A DNA stretch of 64,000 nt from Streptococcus equinus ATCC 9812 (GTDB lineage Bacteria > Bacillota > Bacilli > Lactobacillales > Streptococcaceae), in the NCBI RefSeq assembly GCF_000187265.1, contig NZ_GL698429.1, positions 326,043-390,042 on the forward strand, in the 5' to 3' direction. Of this stretch, positions 36,501 to 46,229 are shown piece by piece. Under the pieces are notes generated by a model, which worked only from the letters and a program-made list of their open reading frames with translations, was not told where the DNA came from and did no database searches. Every line of letters begins with the position of its first letter. Positions within the stretch are counted from its first letter, which is position 1. Both the position numbers and the translations under genes were made by a program.

Positions 36501-36639
36501 GTTTCCTGGTAAGATTCCTGTTATTTTGCACTATCAAGATAGTAAGCAGACGTTACAGAGTCAAAAGCATTTAGTTAGTAAGGATGTAGAATTAGCACAA
36601 GCTCTAAAACCATATACACTGAAAACGATTTATCAATAA
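33532..36639 (+). CDS. dnaE: DNA polymerase III subunit alpha
   Basis: A 1035-residue replicative polymerase of the short Gram-positive DnaE type, which extends primers before PolC. An N-terminal PHP domain (1-200) is followed by the polymerase core with GMGRGSAAGSLVSY and the catalytic Asp motif PDIDIDLPD (about 340-348). Then come NRPGASDYTENF, helix-hairpin-helix and OB regions (about 730-960). GGAGGG precedes the ATG. pfkA and pyk follow, as I recall from other streptococci. Confidence 0.97.
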   Translation: MFAQLDTKTVYSFMDSLIDLEGYVKEAKVLGYQTIGIMDKDNLYAAFHFIEIAKKQGIRPVLGLELTLDIQENLSVTFYLIARDTQGYKNLMKVSSRQMTNGIQLEDLNDYLQGIAVIIPYFEDLESISVPFDYYIGVDIHSEEREYNKPILPLHTVRYFNTNEVETLHMLHAIRDNVSLKDAPLVPQNQHLVACDILTQAFEQKFPKALENLEQLVSTIQYDFNSELKLPRFNRQKPAQEELVELTQSGLKEKGLWLLEYQERLSKELSVIHKMGFDDYFLIVWDLLRFGRSRGYYMGMGRGSAAGSLVSYALDITGIDPVKNNLLFERFLNEERYSMPDIDIDLPDVYRSEFLHYVRNRYGSLHSAQIVTFSTFGAKQAIRDVFKRFGAPEHELTNITKKISFRDNLTTVYEKNLSFRQIINSKIEYQKAFAIAKRIEGNPRQTSIHAAGVVMSDDNLTEHIPLKAGEDMMITQYDASAVEANGLLKMDFLGLRNLTFVQRMQEKVAKDYDVNIDIKSINLEDKKTLALFAAGRTKGIFQFEQAGAINLLKRIKPRKFEDIVATTSLNRPGASDYTENFIKRRFRKETVDLIDPLVAHILEPTYGIMLYQEQVMQIAQVYAGFTLGKADLLRRAMSKKKVEDMQKMESEFLKGAQSLGRPLDVAKDLFSRMAKFAGYGFNRSHAFAYSALAFQLAYFKAHYPAVFYDVMLNYSSADYITDALESEFSVNKIDINTVPYNDKISDGRIYLGLKNLKGVPRDMCYWIIENRPFSSIEDFLTKLPENYQKKEFVTPLIEIGAFDKFEKNRRKIIENLEPLFMFVNELGSLFAETSYSWIEVEDFSSAEKYRQEQGLLGVGISPHPLLEIAKKSSVSFTALADLHENTEATILVELNQIRVIRTKTKGEQMAFLNVTDMKKKFDVTLFPEIFAQYKDMLQEGRFYYLTGKIQKRNDRLQMVLNRVQEASSERLWLLVENHLHDAEISQILSKFPGKIPVILHYQDSKQTLQSQKHLVSKDVELAQALKPYTLKTIYQ

Positions 36640-36688
36640 AATTTTAGTAAAAATAAAATAAAGTAAAGCATTTTATAAAGTAATGTGC

Positions 36689-36694
36689 TATAAT
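36689..36694 (+). promoter_or_regulatory. Extended -10 of the pfkA promoter
   Basis: TGC-TATAAT, 36 bp before the ATG. No good -35 is evident. Confidence 0.55.
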
Positions 36695-36705
36695 AAGAAC
36701 GTTAG

Positions 36706-37746
<1,041 letters not shown>

Positions 37747-37828
37747 TAGTATAGTATTTATAGTTTAAAAATTATTGTTATTAATAGTCGTTCATTCGGC
37801 TTAAAAATAAAGGGAGTTTCATATTATC

Positions 37829-39331
37829 ATGAATAAACGCGTAAAAATCGTTGCAACACTTGGTCCTGCGGTTGAAATCCGTGGCGGTAAAAAATTTGGT
37901 GAAGATGGATATTGGGGTGAAAGCCTTGATATTGAAGCATCAGCACAAAAAATCGCTCAATTGATTAAAGAAGGTGCAAACGTCTTCCGTTTCAACTTCT
38001 CACACGGTGACCACGCAGAACAAGGTGAACGTATGGCTACTGTACGTCGTGCAGAAGAAATTGCAGGTCAAAAAGTTGGTTTCCTTCTTGACACTAAAGG
38101 TCCTGAAATCCGTACTGAACTTTTTGAAGGCGATGCTAAAGAATATTCATACAAAACTGGTGAACAAATCCGTGTTGCTACTAAACAAGGTATCAAATCA
38201 ACTCGCGAAGTTATCGCTTTGAACGTTGCAGGTGCTCTTGACATCTACGACGATGTTGAAGTTGGTAAACAAGTTCTTGTTGACGATGGTAAACTTGGTC
38301 TTCGTGTTGTAGCTAAAGATGATGCAACTCGTGAATTTGTTGTTGAAGTTGAAAACGATGGCATTATCGCTAAACAAAAAGGTGTAAACATTCCTTACAC
38401 TAAAATCCCATTCCCAGCTCTTGCTGAACGTGATAACGCTGATATCCGTTTTGGTCTTGAACAAGGTCTTAACTTCATCGCTATCTCATTCGTACGTACT
38501 GCAAAAGACGTTGAAGAAGTTCGTGCAATCTGTGAAGAAACTGGTAACGGACACGTTCGTTTGTTCGCTAAAATCGAAAACCAACAAGGTATCGAAAACA
38601 TTGACGAAATCATCGAAGCTGCTGATGGTATCATGATCGCTCGTGGTGACATGGGTATTGAAGTTCCATTTGAAATGGTTCCAGTTTACCAAAAAATGAT
38701 TATCACTAAAGTTAACGCAGCTGGTAAAGCAGTTATTACAGCAACAAACATGCTTGAATCTATGACTGAAAAACCACGTGCAACTCGTTCAGAAGTATCT
38801 GACGTCTTCAACGCTGTTATCGACGGTACTGATGCAACAATGCTTTCTGGTGAATCAGCAAATGGTAAATACCCAGTTGAAGCTGTTCGTGCAATGGCTA
38901 CAATCGATAAAAACGCTCAAACCCTTCTTAACGAATACGGACGTCTTGATTCATCATCATTCGCTCGTACTTCTAAAACAGAAGTTGTGGCTTCAGCAGT
39001 TAAAGATGCAACAAGCTCAATGGATATCAAACTTGTAGTTGCTCTTACTGAATCTGGTAACACTGCTCGTCTTATCTCAAAATACCGTCCAGATGCTGAC
39101 ATCTTGGCTGTAACATTCGACGAAAAAACTCAAAAATCATTGATGATTAACTGGGGTGTTATTCCAGTCGTAACTGAAAAACCTGCATCAACTGATGACA
39201 TGTTTGAAGTTGCTGAAAAAACTGCTCTTGAATCAGGATTGGTTCAATCAGGTGATAACATCGTTATCGTCGCTGGTGTTCCTGTTGGTTCAGGTGGTAC
39301 AAACACAATGCGTATCCGTACTGTAAAATAA
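37829..39331 (+). CDS. pyk: Pyruvate kinase
   Basis: A 500-residue glycolytic enzyme making pyruvate and ATP. Features are VFRFNFSHGDH, LLDTKGPEIRTE, the active-site MIARGDMGIEVP and NMLESM, and a C-terminal allosteric domain (about 380-500). Codon use indicates high expression. A strong terminator follows. Confidence 0.98.
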   Translation: MNKRVKIVATLGPAVEIRGGKKFGEDGYWGESLDIEASAQKIAQLIKEGANVFRFNFSHGDHAEQGERMATVRRAEEIAGQKVGFLLDTKGPEIRTELFEGDAKEYSYKTGEQIRVATKQGIKSTREVIALNVAGALDIYDDVEVGKQVLVDDGKLGLRVVAKDDATREFVVEVENDGIIAKQKGVNIPYTKIPFPALAERDNADIRFGLEQGLNFIAISFVRTAKDVEEVRAICEETGNGHVRLFAKIENQQGIENIDEIIEAADGIMIARGDMGIEVPFEMVPVYQKMIITKVNAAGKAVITATNMLESMTEKPRATRSEVSDVFNAVIDGTDATMLSGESANGKYPVEAVRAMATIDKNAQTLLNEYGRLDSSSFARTSKTEVVASAVKDATSSMDIKLVVALTESGNTARLISKYRPDADILAVTFDEKTQKSLMINWGVIPVVTEKPASTDDMFEVAEKTALESGLVQSGDNIVIVAGVPVGSGGTNTMRIRTVK

Positions 39332-39340
39332 TTAAATAAT

Positions 39341-39391
39341 AAAAAAGCCTATCATATCAAGCTTTACAGCCTGTGTGATAGGGCTTTTTTT
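39341..39391 (+). terminator. pyk terminator
   Basis: AAAAAGCCTATCA and TGATAGGGCTTTTT, outer stem with a long loop, then T-run. Confidence 0.85.
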
Positions 39392-39529
39392 ATGTCAAAA
39401 TGGTTGCAAGGAGCACAAATGGGGCAAAAGAGCTCTACATAATTTCGATTTAACTCTGTGTTAAAATTCATTTGCATACTTTTTTTATATTTCAAAACAT
39501 GATATAATAGAAAGAGAATAGGAGAAATT

Positions 39530-40087
39530 ATGGTTAAACGCGATTTTATACGAAATATTATTATAGTTTTAATTGCCATTTTGGTACTGTTTTTGTTGAG
39601 AATTTTTGTATTTTCAACATTTAAGGTGCATAAAGATGCTGCTAATTCTTATTTGTCAAATGGTGATGTAGTAGTAGTTAATCGCAATCGTGAACCCCGT
39701 TATAAAGATTTTATCGTTTATAAGAAAGATGATATCTTTTATATCAGTCGTGTTGTTGCTACAGCTGGACAAAGTGTGACCGTAATGGATGATATTCTTT
39801 ATGTTAATAATGAAGTTAAACAAGAGCCTTACATTGGTAAAATTAAATCTGAGTATTCTTCAACATCAGATACACAGCAACCGTTTACTTCTGATTTTTC
39901 TGTAAGTACTATTACCAATGGGAAGTACGATAAAATTCCAAAAGGTTATTATTTGGTATTGAATGATGATCGTCAAAATACAAATGATAGTCGTGATTTT
40001 GGTTTGATTAAAGAAAGTCAGATTCGTGGTGTTGTAACGTTTAAGATTTTGCCACTTAATAAATTTGGATTTATTACAACAGAGTAG
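39530..40087 (+). CDS. Signal peptidase I-like protein lacking catalytic residues
   Basis: A 185-residue membrane-anchored (11-30) protein of the SPase I fold. The usual boxes can be aligned, but the nucleophile region GxSMxPTL reads VHKDAANSYL, so the Ser position is Ala37 (Ser40 is three residues on). The KRVxGxPGD lysine is Ser73 (YISRVVATAG). GDNR reads NDDR, while NDSRDFGLI is kept. As aligned it should not work as a Ser/Lys peptidase. SipA-type pilus proteins are a precedent for such a non-canonical fold. It is usually annotated lepB after pyk. Confidence 0.8.
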   Translation: MVKRDFIRNIIIVLIAILVLFLLRIFVFSTFKVHKDAANSYLSNGDVVVVNRNREPRYKDFIVYKKDDIFYISRVVATAGQSVTVMDDILYVNNEVKQEPYIGKIKSEYSSTSDTQQPFTSDFSVSTITNGKYDKIPKGYYLVLNDDRQNTNDSRDFGLIKESQIRGVVTFKILPLNKFGFITTE

Positions 40088-40105
40088 TTTAACTGCTCTG
40101 TTTTT
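40076..40105 (+). terminator. Terminator after the SPase-like gene
   Basis: ACAGAG...CTCTGT stem over the stop codon, then TTTTTT. Confidence 0.65.
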
Positions 40106-40113
40106 TCTATTTG

Positions 40114-40152
40114 TACCAATCCATAATTGGTATAGCTAAAATCATACCAATT
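40114..40152 (+). promoter_or_regulatory. NagR-like inverted repeats upstream of glmS
   Basis: TACCAAT...ATTGGTA (40114-40132) overlaps ATTGGTATAG...CATACCAATT (40126-40152), just ahead of the glmS -35. These resemble the dre sites of the GntR-type NagR, which represses glmS in S. mutans. Confidence 0.5.
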
Positions 40153-40158
40153 ATTTTG

Positions 40159-40187
40159 TTGACAATATCATATCAAAGTTATATACT
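40159..40187 (+). promoter_or_regulatory. glmS promoter
   Basis: TTGACA, 17-bp spacer, TATACT. Confidence 0.85.
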
Positions 40188-40214
40188 GTTGCTGTAAGGT
40201 TTTGGAGAGTCTTT

Positions 40215-40231
40215 ATTAGACTAGACCAATT
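40215..40231 (+). promoter_or_regulatory. NagR-like site in the glmS leader
   Basis: ATTAGACTAGACCAATT carries the half-site CTAGACCA and lies just downstream of the promoter. No glmS ribozyme features are seen between it and the ATG, where the leader is only about 50 nt. Confidence 0.5.
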
Positions 40232-40282
40232 CAATTTTTTAAGAAAGAGATAGCAAGATTCTTCTTGCTAAAGGTAGTAAAT

Positions 40283-42097
40283 ATGTGTGGTATTGTTGGT
40301 GTTGTTGGAAATAAAAATGCAACAGACATCTTAATGCAAGGTCTTGAAAAACTTGAATATCGTGGTTATGATTCAGCAGGAATTTACGTAACTAACGGTT
40401 CTAATCAAGGGCGTTTGATTAAATCAGTCGGACGTATTGCTGACCTACGTGCTAAAATCGGGATTGATATGGCCGGTTATACTGGAATTGGTCATACTCG
40501 TTGGGCAACTCATGGTCAACCAACTGAATCAAATGCTCACCCACATACATCTGAAACTGGACGTTTTGTCTTGGTTCACAATGGTGTTATTGAAAATTAT
40601 CTACAAATTAAAGAAACACACCTTTCAAATCACCATCTAAAAGGTGAAACTGATACTGAAATTGCGGTTCACTTGGTTGGTGAATTTGTTGAACAAGGTC
40701 TTTCAGTTCTTGAAGCTTTCAAAAAAACTTTGAACATTATTGAAGGTTCATATGCTTTTGCACTTGTTGATGCTGAAGATTCTGATACTATTTATGTTGC
40801 TAAGAATAAATCACCACTTTTGATTGGTTTAGGTGATGGCTACAATATGGTATGTTCTGATGCTATGGCAATGATTCGCGAAACGAGTGAATTTATGGAA
40901 ATCCATGATAAAGAGTTGGTTGTTTTAACAAAAGATTCTGTATCAGTTATGGATTATGATGGAAATGCAGTAGAACGTGATTCTTACACAGCTGAACTTG
41001 ATTTGTCAGATATCGGTAAAGGAACTTATCCTTACTACATGTTAAAAGAAATCGACGAACAACCAACTGTTATGCGTAAATTGATTACTGCTTACACAGA
41101 TGATAACAATAATATTACTGTTGATCCTGAAATCATCAAAGCAGTTCAAGAAGCTGACCGTATCTATATTTTAGCTGCTGGTACTTCTTACCACGCTGGT
41201 TTTGCATCAAAATCATTCCTTGAAACATTGACAGATACTCCAGTTGAGCTTGGTATTGCTTCAGAATGGGGTTATAACATGCCATTGTTGAGTAAAAAAC
41301 CACTGTTCGTGATGATTTCTCAATCAGGTGAAACTGCTGATAGCCGTCAAGTTTTGGTTAAAGCTAATCAAATGGGAATTCCAAGTTTGACAATTACAAA
41401 CGTTCCTGGATCTACCTTGTCACGTGAAGCAACTTACACAATGCTTTTGCATGCTGGTCCTGAAATTGCCGTTGCATCAACTAAAGCTTATACAGCTCAA
41501 ATTGCTACACTAGCTATTTTGGCTAAAGCAGTTGGTGATGCTAATGGGAATAAAGCTGCTGCTGAATTTGACTTGGTACACGAACTTTCAATCGTTGCGC
41601 AATCTATTGAAGCTTCGCTTTCTGAAAAAGATACAATTGCTAAAAAAGCAGAAGCACTTCTTAAAGAAACACGCAATGCATTCTACATTGGACGTGGTTC
41701 TGATTACTATGTTGCTATGGAAGCAAGCTTGAAACTAAAAGAAATTTCTTATATTCAATGTGAAGGTTTTGCCGCTGGCGAATTGAAACATGGTACAATT
41801 TCATTGATTGAAGATGGTGTGCCTGTAATTGCTCTTATTTCAAGCAATCCTATCCTTGCATCTCATACTCGTGGTAATATTCAAGAAGTTGCAGCACGCG
41901 GAGCAAGTGTTCTAACAATCGTTGACGAAAGTCAAGCACGTGAAGGTGACGATATTATTGTAACGACTGTTCACCCATTCTTGTCTGCAATTGCAATGGT
42001 CGTTCCTACACAATTGATTGCTTACTATGCAACACTTCAACGCGGCTTGGATGTTGATAAACCACGTAATCTTGCAAAATCTGTAACTGTTGAATAA
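40283..42097 (+). CDS. glmS: Glutamine-fructose-6-phosphate aminotransferase (isomerizing)
   Basis: A 604-residue enzyme making glucosamine-6-phosphate for wall and amino-sugar synthesis. Mature Cys2 in MCGIVGVVG is the glutaminase nucleophile. TRWATHG and HNGVIENY follow, then two SIS domains (about 285-425 and 455-590) with AAGTSYHAG and IGRGSDYYVAMEASLKLKE. ATG 40283 is fixed by Cys2; the in-frame TTG at 40265 is rejected. Confidence 0.97.
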   Translation: MCGIVGVVGNKNATDILMQGLEKLEYRGYDSAGIYVTNGSNQGRLIKSVGRIADLRAKIGIDMAGYTGIGHTRWATHGQPTESNAHPHTSETGRFVLVHNGVIENYLQIKETHLSNHHLKGETDTEIAVHLVGEFVEQGLSVLEAFKKTLNIIEGSYAFALVDAEDSDTIYVAKNKSPLLIGLGDGYNMVCSDAMAMIRETSEFMEIHDKELVVLTKDSVSVMDYDGNAVERDSYTAELDLSDIGKGTYPYYMLKEIDEQPTVMRKLITAYTDDNNNITVDPEIIKAVQEADRIYILAAGTSYHAGFASKSFLETLTDTPVELGIASEWGYNMPLLSKKPLFVMISQSGETADSRQVLVKANQMGIPSLTITNVPGSTLSREATYTMLLHAGPEIAVASTKAYTAQIATLAILAKAVGDANGNKAAAEFDLVHELSIVAQSIEASLSEKDTIAKKAEALLKETRNAFYIGRGSDYYVAMEASLKLKEISYIQCEGFAAGELKHGTISLIEDGVPVIALISSNPILASHTRGNIQEVAARGASVLTIVDESQAREGDDIIVTTVHPFLSAIAMVVPTQLIAYYATLQRGLDVDKPRNLAKSVTVE

Positions 42098-42197
42098 AGT
42101 TCTTGCCAAATTTTACTTTCTAGGGTAGAATGAATAATGTAACTTTTTGCTAAAGGACAGCTAAGAAAGTTATAGCTATTTTTGATAAGGAGAAATT

Positions 42198-42533
42198 ATG
42201 TCTTTACCAAATTGTCCAAAATGTAACTCTGAGTATGTTTACGAAGATGGATTAATGTTAGTTTGCCCAGAGTGTGCTTATGAATGGAACCCAAGCGATT
42301 CAGTTGAAGAAGGAGATGGCTTGGTTGTTCTTGATAGCAACGGTACTCGTCTTGCTGATGGGGATAGTGTTACTATCGTTAAAAACTTGAAAGTAAAAGG
42401 TGCACCAAAAGATCTTAAACAAGGTACACGTGTGAAAAACATTCGTCTTGTTGAAGGTGATCACAACATCGATTGTAAAATTGATGGTTTTGGCGCAATG
42501 AAATTAAAATCAGAGTTTGTTAAAAAACTATAA
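42198..42533 (+). CDS. PhnA/YjdM family zinc-ribbon protein
   Basis: A 111-residue protein with an N-terminal zinc ribbon (CPKC...CPEC, residues 6-27) and an SH3-like barrel ([31 protein letters not shown]). Despite the name, the family has no demonstrated role in phosphonate use here. AAGGAG precedes the ATG. It is monocistronic between glmS and the ABC importer. Confidence 0.88.
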   Translation: MSLPNCPKCNSEYVYEDGLMLVCPECAYEWNPSDSVEEGDGLVVLDSNGTRLADGDSVTIVKNLKVKGAPKDLKQGTRVKNIRLVEGDHNIDCKIDGFGAMKLKSEFVKKL

Positions 42534-42540
42534 TGACTTT

Positions 42541-42574
42541 TAAGCTGTGAGTAGATTTACTCACAGCTTTTTTG
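42541..42574 (+). terminator. Terminator after the PhnA/YjdM gene
   Basis: AAGCTGTGAGTA, loop GAT, TTACTCACAGCTTTTTT. Confidence 0.92.
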
Positions 42575-42679
42575 CAAAAAAAGATGCATACATATATAAA
42601 TTTATGTAAAAATGGTTTATTTTTATTACAAAAAGTGAGAAATTATTCTTGATTACTCCCAATTTATTCTAAAATCTGT

Positions 42680-42685
42680 TATAAT
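42680..42685 (+). promoter_or_regulatory. -10 of the amino-acid ABC operon
   Basis: TATAAT, 34 bp before the first ATG. The -35 is not clear. Confidence 0.5.
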
Positions 42686-42718
42686 AGAAGATACTATCAA
42701 TTCTTTTTAGGAGAAAAT

Positions 42719-43360
42719 ATGTCATATATTTCACAAATTCTGCCTAGCTTATTAGATGGTGCAGCAGTGACATTGCAGGTTTTCTGTATTGTTATTGTAT
42801 TATCAATTCCATTTGGTGCTATCTTAGCTTTTTTGATGCAGATAAAATTTAAACCGTTACAATGGTTGTTGACTTTGTACGTGTGGATTATGCGTGGGAC
42901 TCCATTGTTACTACAATTAATTTTCTTTTACTATGTCTTGCCAAGCGTGGGCGTAGTTATGGATAGACTTCCAGCAGCTATTTTAGCTTTCACGTTAAAT
43001 TATGCAGCTTATTTTGCTGAGATTTTCCGTGGTGGTATTTCAGCCATTCCCAAAGGGCAATATGAGGCTGCTAAAGTTTTGAAATTAAATCAACTTCAAA
43101 CGATTCATTATATTATTTTGCCACAAGTTTTCAAAATTGTTTTGCCGAGCGTTTTCAATGAAATCATTAACCTCGTTAAGGATTCTTCACTTGTTTACGT
43201 GCTTGGTGTTGGTGATTTGTTGCTTGCTAGTAAAACAGCAGCCAATCGTGATGCTTCTTTAGCACCTATGTTTGTAGCGGGAGCGATTTACTTACTGATG
43301 ATTGGTATTGTAACACTAATTTCAAAACAAACTGAGAAAAAATTTGATTATTACAAATAA
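42719..43360 (+). CDS. Polar amino-acid ABC transporter permease
   Basis: A 213-residue HisM-type permease with about five helices. It carries WIMRGTPLLLQL and the EAA loop AIPKGQYEAAKVLKLNQLQ, which contacts the ATPase. It is the first gene of a three-gene importer (permease, ATPase, lipoprotein). The substrate cannot be told from sequence; polar amino acids or cystine are likely. Confidence 0.9.
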   Translation: MSYISQILPSLLDGAAVTLQVFCIVIVLSIPFGAILAFLMQIKFKPLQWLLTLYVWIMRGTPLLLQLIFFYYVLPSVGVVMDRLPAAILAFTLNYAAYFAEIFRGGISAIPKGQYEAAKVLKLNQLQTIHYIILPQVFKIVLPSVFNEIINLVKDSSLVYVLGVGDLLLASKTAANRDASLAPMFVAGAIYLLMIGIVTLISKQTEKKFDYYK

Positions 43361-43371
43361 GAGGTGACCAG

Positions 43372-44001
43372 ATGTTAGAATTAAAAAATATTTCAAAACA
43401 ATTTGGTCAAAAAAAGATTTTTGATCAATTTAATTTGACCATTGAAGATGGAAAAATTTTGTCATTAGTAGGTCCTTCAGGTGGTGGTAAAACAACTTTG
43501 CTACGTATGCTTGCAGGTCTTGAAACAATTGATTCAGGTGAAATCATTTATAATGGTGAAGTAGTTCCAATTGATCACTTGGAGAACCTTAACTTATTAG
43601 GATTTGTTTTCCAAGACTTTCAATTATTTCCACACTTGTCTGTTTTAGAAAACTTGATTTTGTCACCTGTTAAAACAATGGGAATGTCAAAAGAAGAAGC
43701 AAAAGAAAAAGCCCTAGGACTTCTTAAACGTCTTGGGTTGGGTGAGCATGCGGGAGCTTATCCTTATTCATTGTCTGGTGGTCAAAAGCAACGTGTGGCA
43801 CTAGCTCGTGCAATGATGATTGATCCTCAGATTATTGGGTATGACGAACCGACTTCAGCGCTTGATCCTGAGTTACGCCAAGAAGTTGAAAAATTGATTT
43901 TACAAAATCGTGAAGCAGGAATGACTCAAATCGTGGTTACCCATGATTTGCAATTTGCTGAAACAATTTCAGATCACATTTTAAAAATTAATCCAAAATA
44001 A
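43372..44001 (+). CDS. Polar amino-acid ABC transporter ATP-binding protein
   Basis: A 209-residue ATPase: Walker A GPSGGGKTT, Q-loop FVFQDFQLFPH, signature LSGGQKQRVALARAM, Walker B IIGYDEPTSALDP, switch His VVTHDLQF. It is shorter than many GlnQ proteins (about 240), mainly at the C-terminus. AGAGGTG precedes the ATG, 11 bp after the permease gene. Confidence 0.93.
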   Translation: MLELKNISKQFGQKKIFDQFNLTIEDGKILSLVGPSGGGKTTLLRMLAGLETIDSGEIIYNGEVVPIDHLENLNLLGFVFQDFQLFPHLSVLENLILSPVKTMGMSKEEAKEKALGLLKRLGLGEHAGAYPYSLSGGQKQRVALARAMMIDPQIIGYDEPTSALDPELRQEVEKLILQNREAGMTQIVVTHDLQFAETISDHILKINPK

Positions 44002-44024
44002 CAGAAAGTTTATTAGGTGTGTCT

Positions 44025-44867
44025 ATGAAGATCAAAAAAATTCTTTTAAGCGCTTTGGTGCTTGTTTCGACTGTAGCACTAGCTGCCTGTGGTTCATCGT
44101 CTTCAAAAAAAGTTTCTAACACTGACCAGTGGGATTCTTATGTAAAAGATGGTAAGATTACGATTGGTTTCGATAATACCTTTGTTCCAATGGGATATGA
44201 AGATGAAGACGGAAAAAACGTTGGTTTTGATATTGATTTAGCGAATGCTGTTTTTGCTGAATATGGTATTAAAGTTAAATGGCAGTCAATCAACTGGGAT
44301 ATGAAAGAAACTGAATTAAATAATGGAACAATTGATTTGATTTGGAATGGTTATTCAATCACAGATGAACGTTCAGAAAAAGTTCGTTTCACAAACCCTT
44401 ATATGATAAATGAACAAGTATTGGTGACTAAAAAATCGTCAGATATTACAAGTTTTGCTGGTATGAAAGGAAAAGTCCTTGGTGCCCAATCAGGTTCATC
44501 AGGTTATGATGCTTTTAATGCGAATCCTAAAGTATTAAAAAACATTGTCTCTGGCGGAGATGCGACACAATATGAAACATTTACACAAGCTTTGATTGAC
44601 CTTAAAAACGATCGTATCGATGGTTTGTTGATTGATAAAGTTTATGCTAATTACTATCTTGAACAAGAAGGCGAGCTTGACAAGTATAACATTATTTCAA
44701 GTGAATTTGATGGTGAAGACTTTGCTGTCGGAGCTAGAAAAGCAGATAAAACACTTGTTAAGAAAATTAATCAAGCATTCCAAAAACTTTATAAAGACGG
44801 TAAATTCCAAGAGATTTCAAATAAATGGTTTGGTGAAGACGTTGCAACTGATGCCGTCAAAAACTAA
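44025..44867 (+). CDS. Amino-acid ABC transporter substrate-binding lipoprotein
   Basis: A 280-residue type 3 solute-binding protein with a lipoprotein signal (lipobox LAAC, Cys about 23). The N-terminal lobe has ITIGFDNTFVPMGYEDEDG and the second NGTIDLIWNGYSITDERSEKV. It hands amino acids to the permease encoded upstream. ATG 44025 gives a standard signal peptide; an in-frame GTG at 44019 adds two residues. Confidence 0.92.
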   Translation: MKIKKILLSALVLVSTVALAACGSSSSKKVSNTDQWDSYVKDGKITIGFDNTFVPMGYEDEDGKNVGFDIDLANAVFAEYGIKVKWQSINWDMKETELNNGTIDLIWNGYSITDERSEKVRFTNPYMINEQVLVTKKSSDITSFAGMKGKVLGAQSGSSGYDAFNANPKVLKNIVSGGDATQYETFTQALIDLKNDRIDGLLIDKVYANYYLEQEGELDKYNIISSEFDGEDFAVGARKADKTLVKKINQAFQKLYKDGKFQEISNKWFGEDVATDAVKN

Positions 44868-44869
44868 AA

Positions 44870-44903
44870 AAGAAGCTCTAAGTTTAACAACTTAGAGCTT
44901 TTT
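44870..44903 (+). terminator. Terminator of the amino-acid ABC operon
   Basis: AAGCTCTAAGTT, loop TAAC, AACTTAGAGCTTTTTT. Confidence 0.92.
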
Positions 44904-44908
44904 TAATT

Positions 44909-44942
44909 ATAAAAAGCTAGAGTAGAAGCTCTAGCTTTTGTT
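44909..44942 (-). terminator. mntE terminator
   Basis: AAAGCTAGAG...CTCTAGCTTT stem, read leftward from mntE. Confidence 0.75.
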
Positions 44943-46138
44943 TATTTTTGTGATTTAGGTGTGATTTGATGGAAAGCAAGGAACCAATTTTCCTTACGGC
45001 GCCAAATACTTGTGTGTGTTTGTCCATCGAGCTCATAAGTGATTAGTTTTGTTTTTTGACTAATTGAAGTCATCTCAAAGCCTTCAAAATTACTCATGTA
45101 GTGTTTGGCACGTGAAACCATTTCGTATTTTGTATAAGTTTGTCCATCAGCATCAACGAGTTTGAAGTTATCTGAAATCAATTCTTCGTAATCAGGGATT
45201 TTTGCAAGAATGGTTTTCTCTGCTTTGAATAGTTTGCGATAAACGTTGTCCCAAATTTCATCCTCTGGGATAGATCCAGGTTCAACGTGAACATCGGTGT
45301 CATAGACTGAAAATTCTTTTCGAAGAATGTCTTCGATTTGTTCAGTGACTTCATGGCTTTCATAAACTGATAAATCTGGATTCATTTCAACAACGATGTC
45401 AAGGTAGATGTTACTTCCATAAGAGCGACCACGTTGAGATTTAACATTTGAAACTTTTGGAAGTTTTAAAATGGCTTCCTTGTATTTTTTTAATTCTTTT
45501 TGATCAAATCCATCTGATAAACTAAAGGCACTTTCCATAAAGATATCGTAGGCTGTTTTCAAAATGAAGTAAGTGATGACGATAGCAGCAAGTCTATCGA
45601 TGATAACGAGATTGAAAGAAGCGGATAGAATGGCGATAGAGGTACCGATTGATGTTACGGCATCGGATAAGTTATCCTTTGAAGCAGCTAAAAGAGCAGT
45701 TGATTTGACACGTTGAGAGAGACGTTTGTTGTGGAGGTAGACACCGTACATGATTAAAGCTGAGATGACTCCGATGATAGCACCTTCTGGATCAAGTGGT
45801 GTTAGACTACCAGTGATGATTTTTTCAACGGTTTGAAAGAGGACTTTAAAACCAATGTAAAACATGATAAATGAAGTAATCAAACTTGATAGATCTTCGA
45901 TTTTCCAATGTCCAAAACGATGATCTTCATCAGCTGGCTTACTTGCTAGATGTAATCCAATTAATAGGACAACATTTCCTAAAATATCAGATAAGTTGTT
46001 AAAACCATCAGCGATTAAAGAAGATGAATTAATAAAATAGCCAGTGATTAATTTGAGTAAAGTAATGACAAAGTATGCGACAATACTGACAATTGGTCCA
46101 CGCTTAGCTAAACGAAGATTTTCTTCTGGTGTTGACAT
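44942..46138 (-). CDS. mntE: Cation diffusion facilitator, probable manganese exporter
   Basis: A 398-residue CDF antiporter with six helices and a cytosolic C-terminal domain. Metal sites are SSLIADGFNNLSD (NxxxD type) and ASKDNLSDAV, with the HRFGHWKIED loop between. The C-terminal ISQKTKLITYELDGQTHTSIWRR closely resembles pneumococcal MntE as I recall it. It probably exports Mn2+ to prevent overload. No yybP-type Mn riboswitch is seen in the 160-bp leader. Confidence 0.85.
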   Translation of the reverse strand: MSTPEENLRLAKRGPIVSIVAYFVITLLKLITGYFINSSSLIADGFNNLSDILGNVVLLIGLHLASKPADEDHRFGHWKIEDLSSLITSFIMFYIGFKVLFQTVEKIITGSLTPLDPEGAIIGVISALIMYGVYLHNKRLSQRVKSTALLAASKDNLSDAVTSIGTSIAILSASFNLVIIDRLAAIVITYFILKTAYDIFMESAFSLSDGFDQKELKKYKEAILKLPKVSNVKSQRGRSYGSNIYLDIVVEMNPDLSVYESHEVTEQIEDILRKEFSVYDTDVHVEPGSIPEDEIWDNVYRKLFKAEKTILAKIPDYEELISDNFKLVDADGQTYTKYEMVSRAKHYMSNFEGFEMTSISQKTKLITYELDGQTHTSIWRRKENWFLAFHQITPKSQK

Positions 46139-46229
46139 ATAATGCCTCCTTTGTGAGAAATGGCGGTATGTATATTAAAATTAAGGCTACCTTCTATTAT
46201 ATCACTAAAACGACTTCCTGGGGCAAAAG

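Noticed and set aside
40188-40282. glmS ribozyme
   Set aside because: The leader is too short and lacks its core. The operator-like repeats explain the region better.
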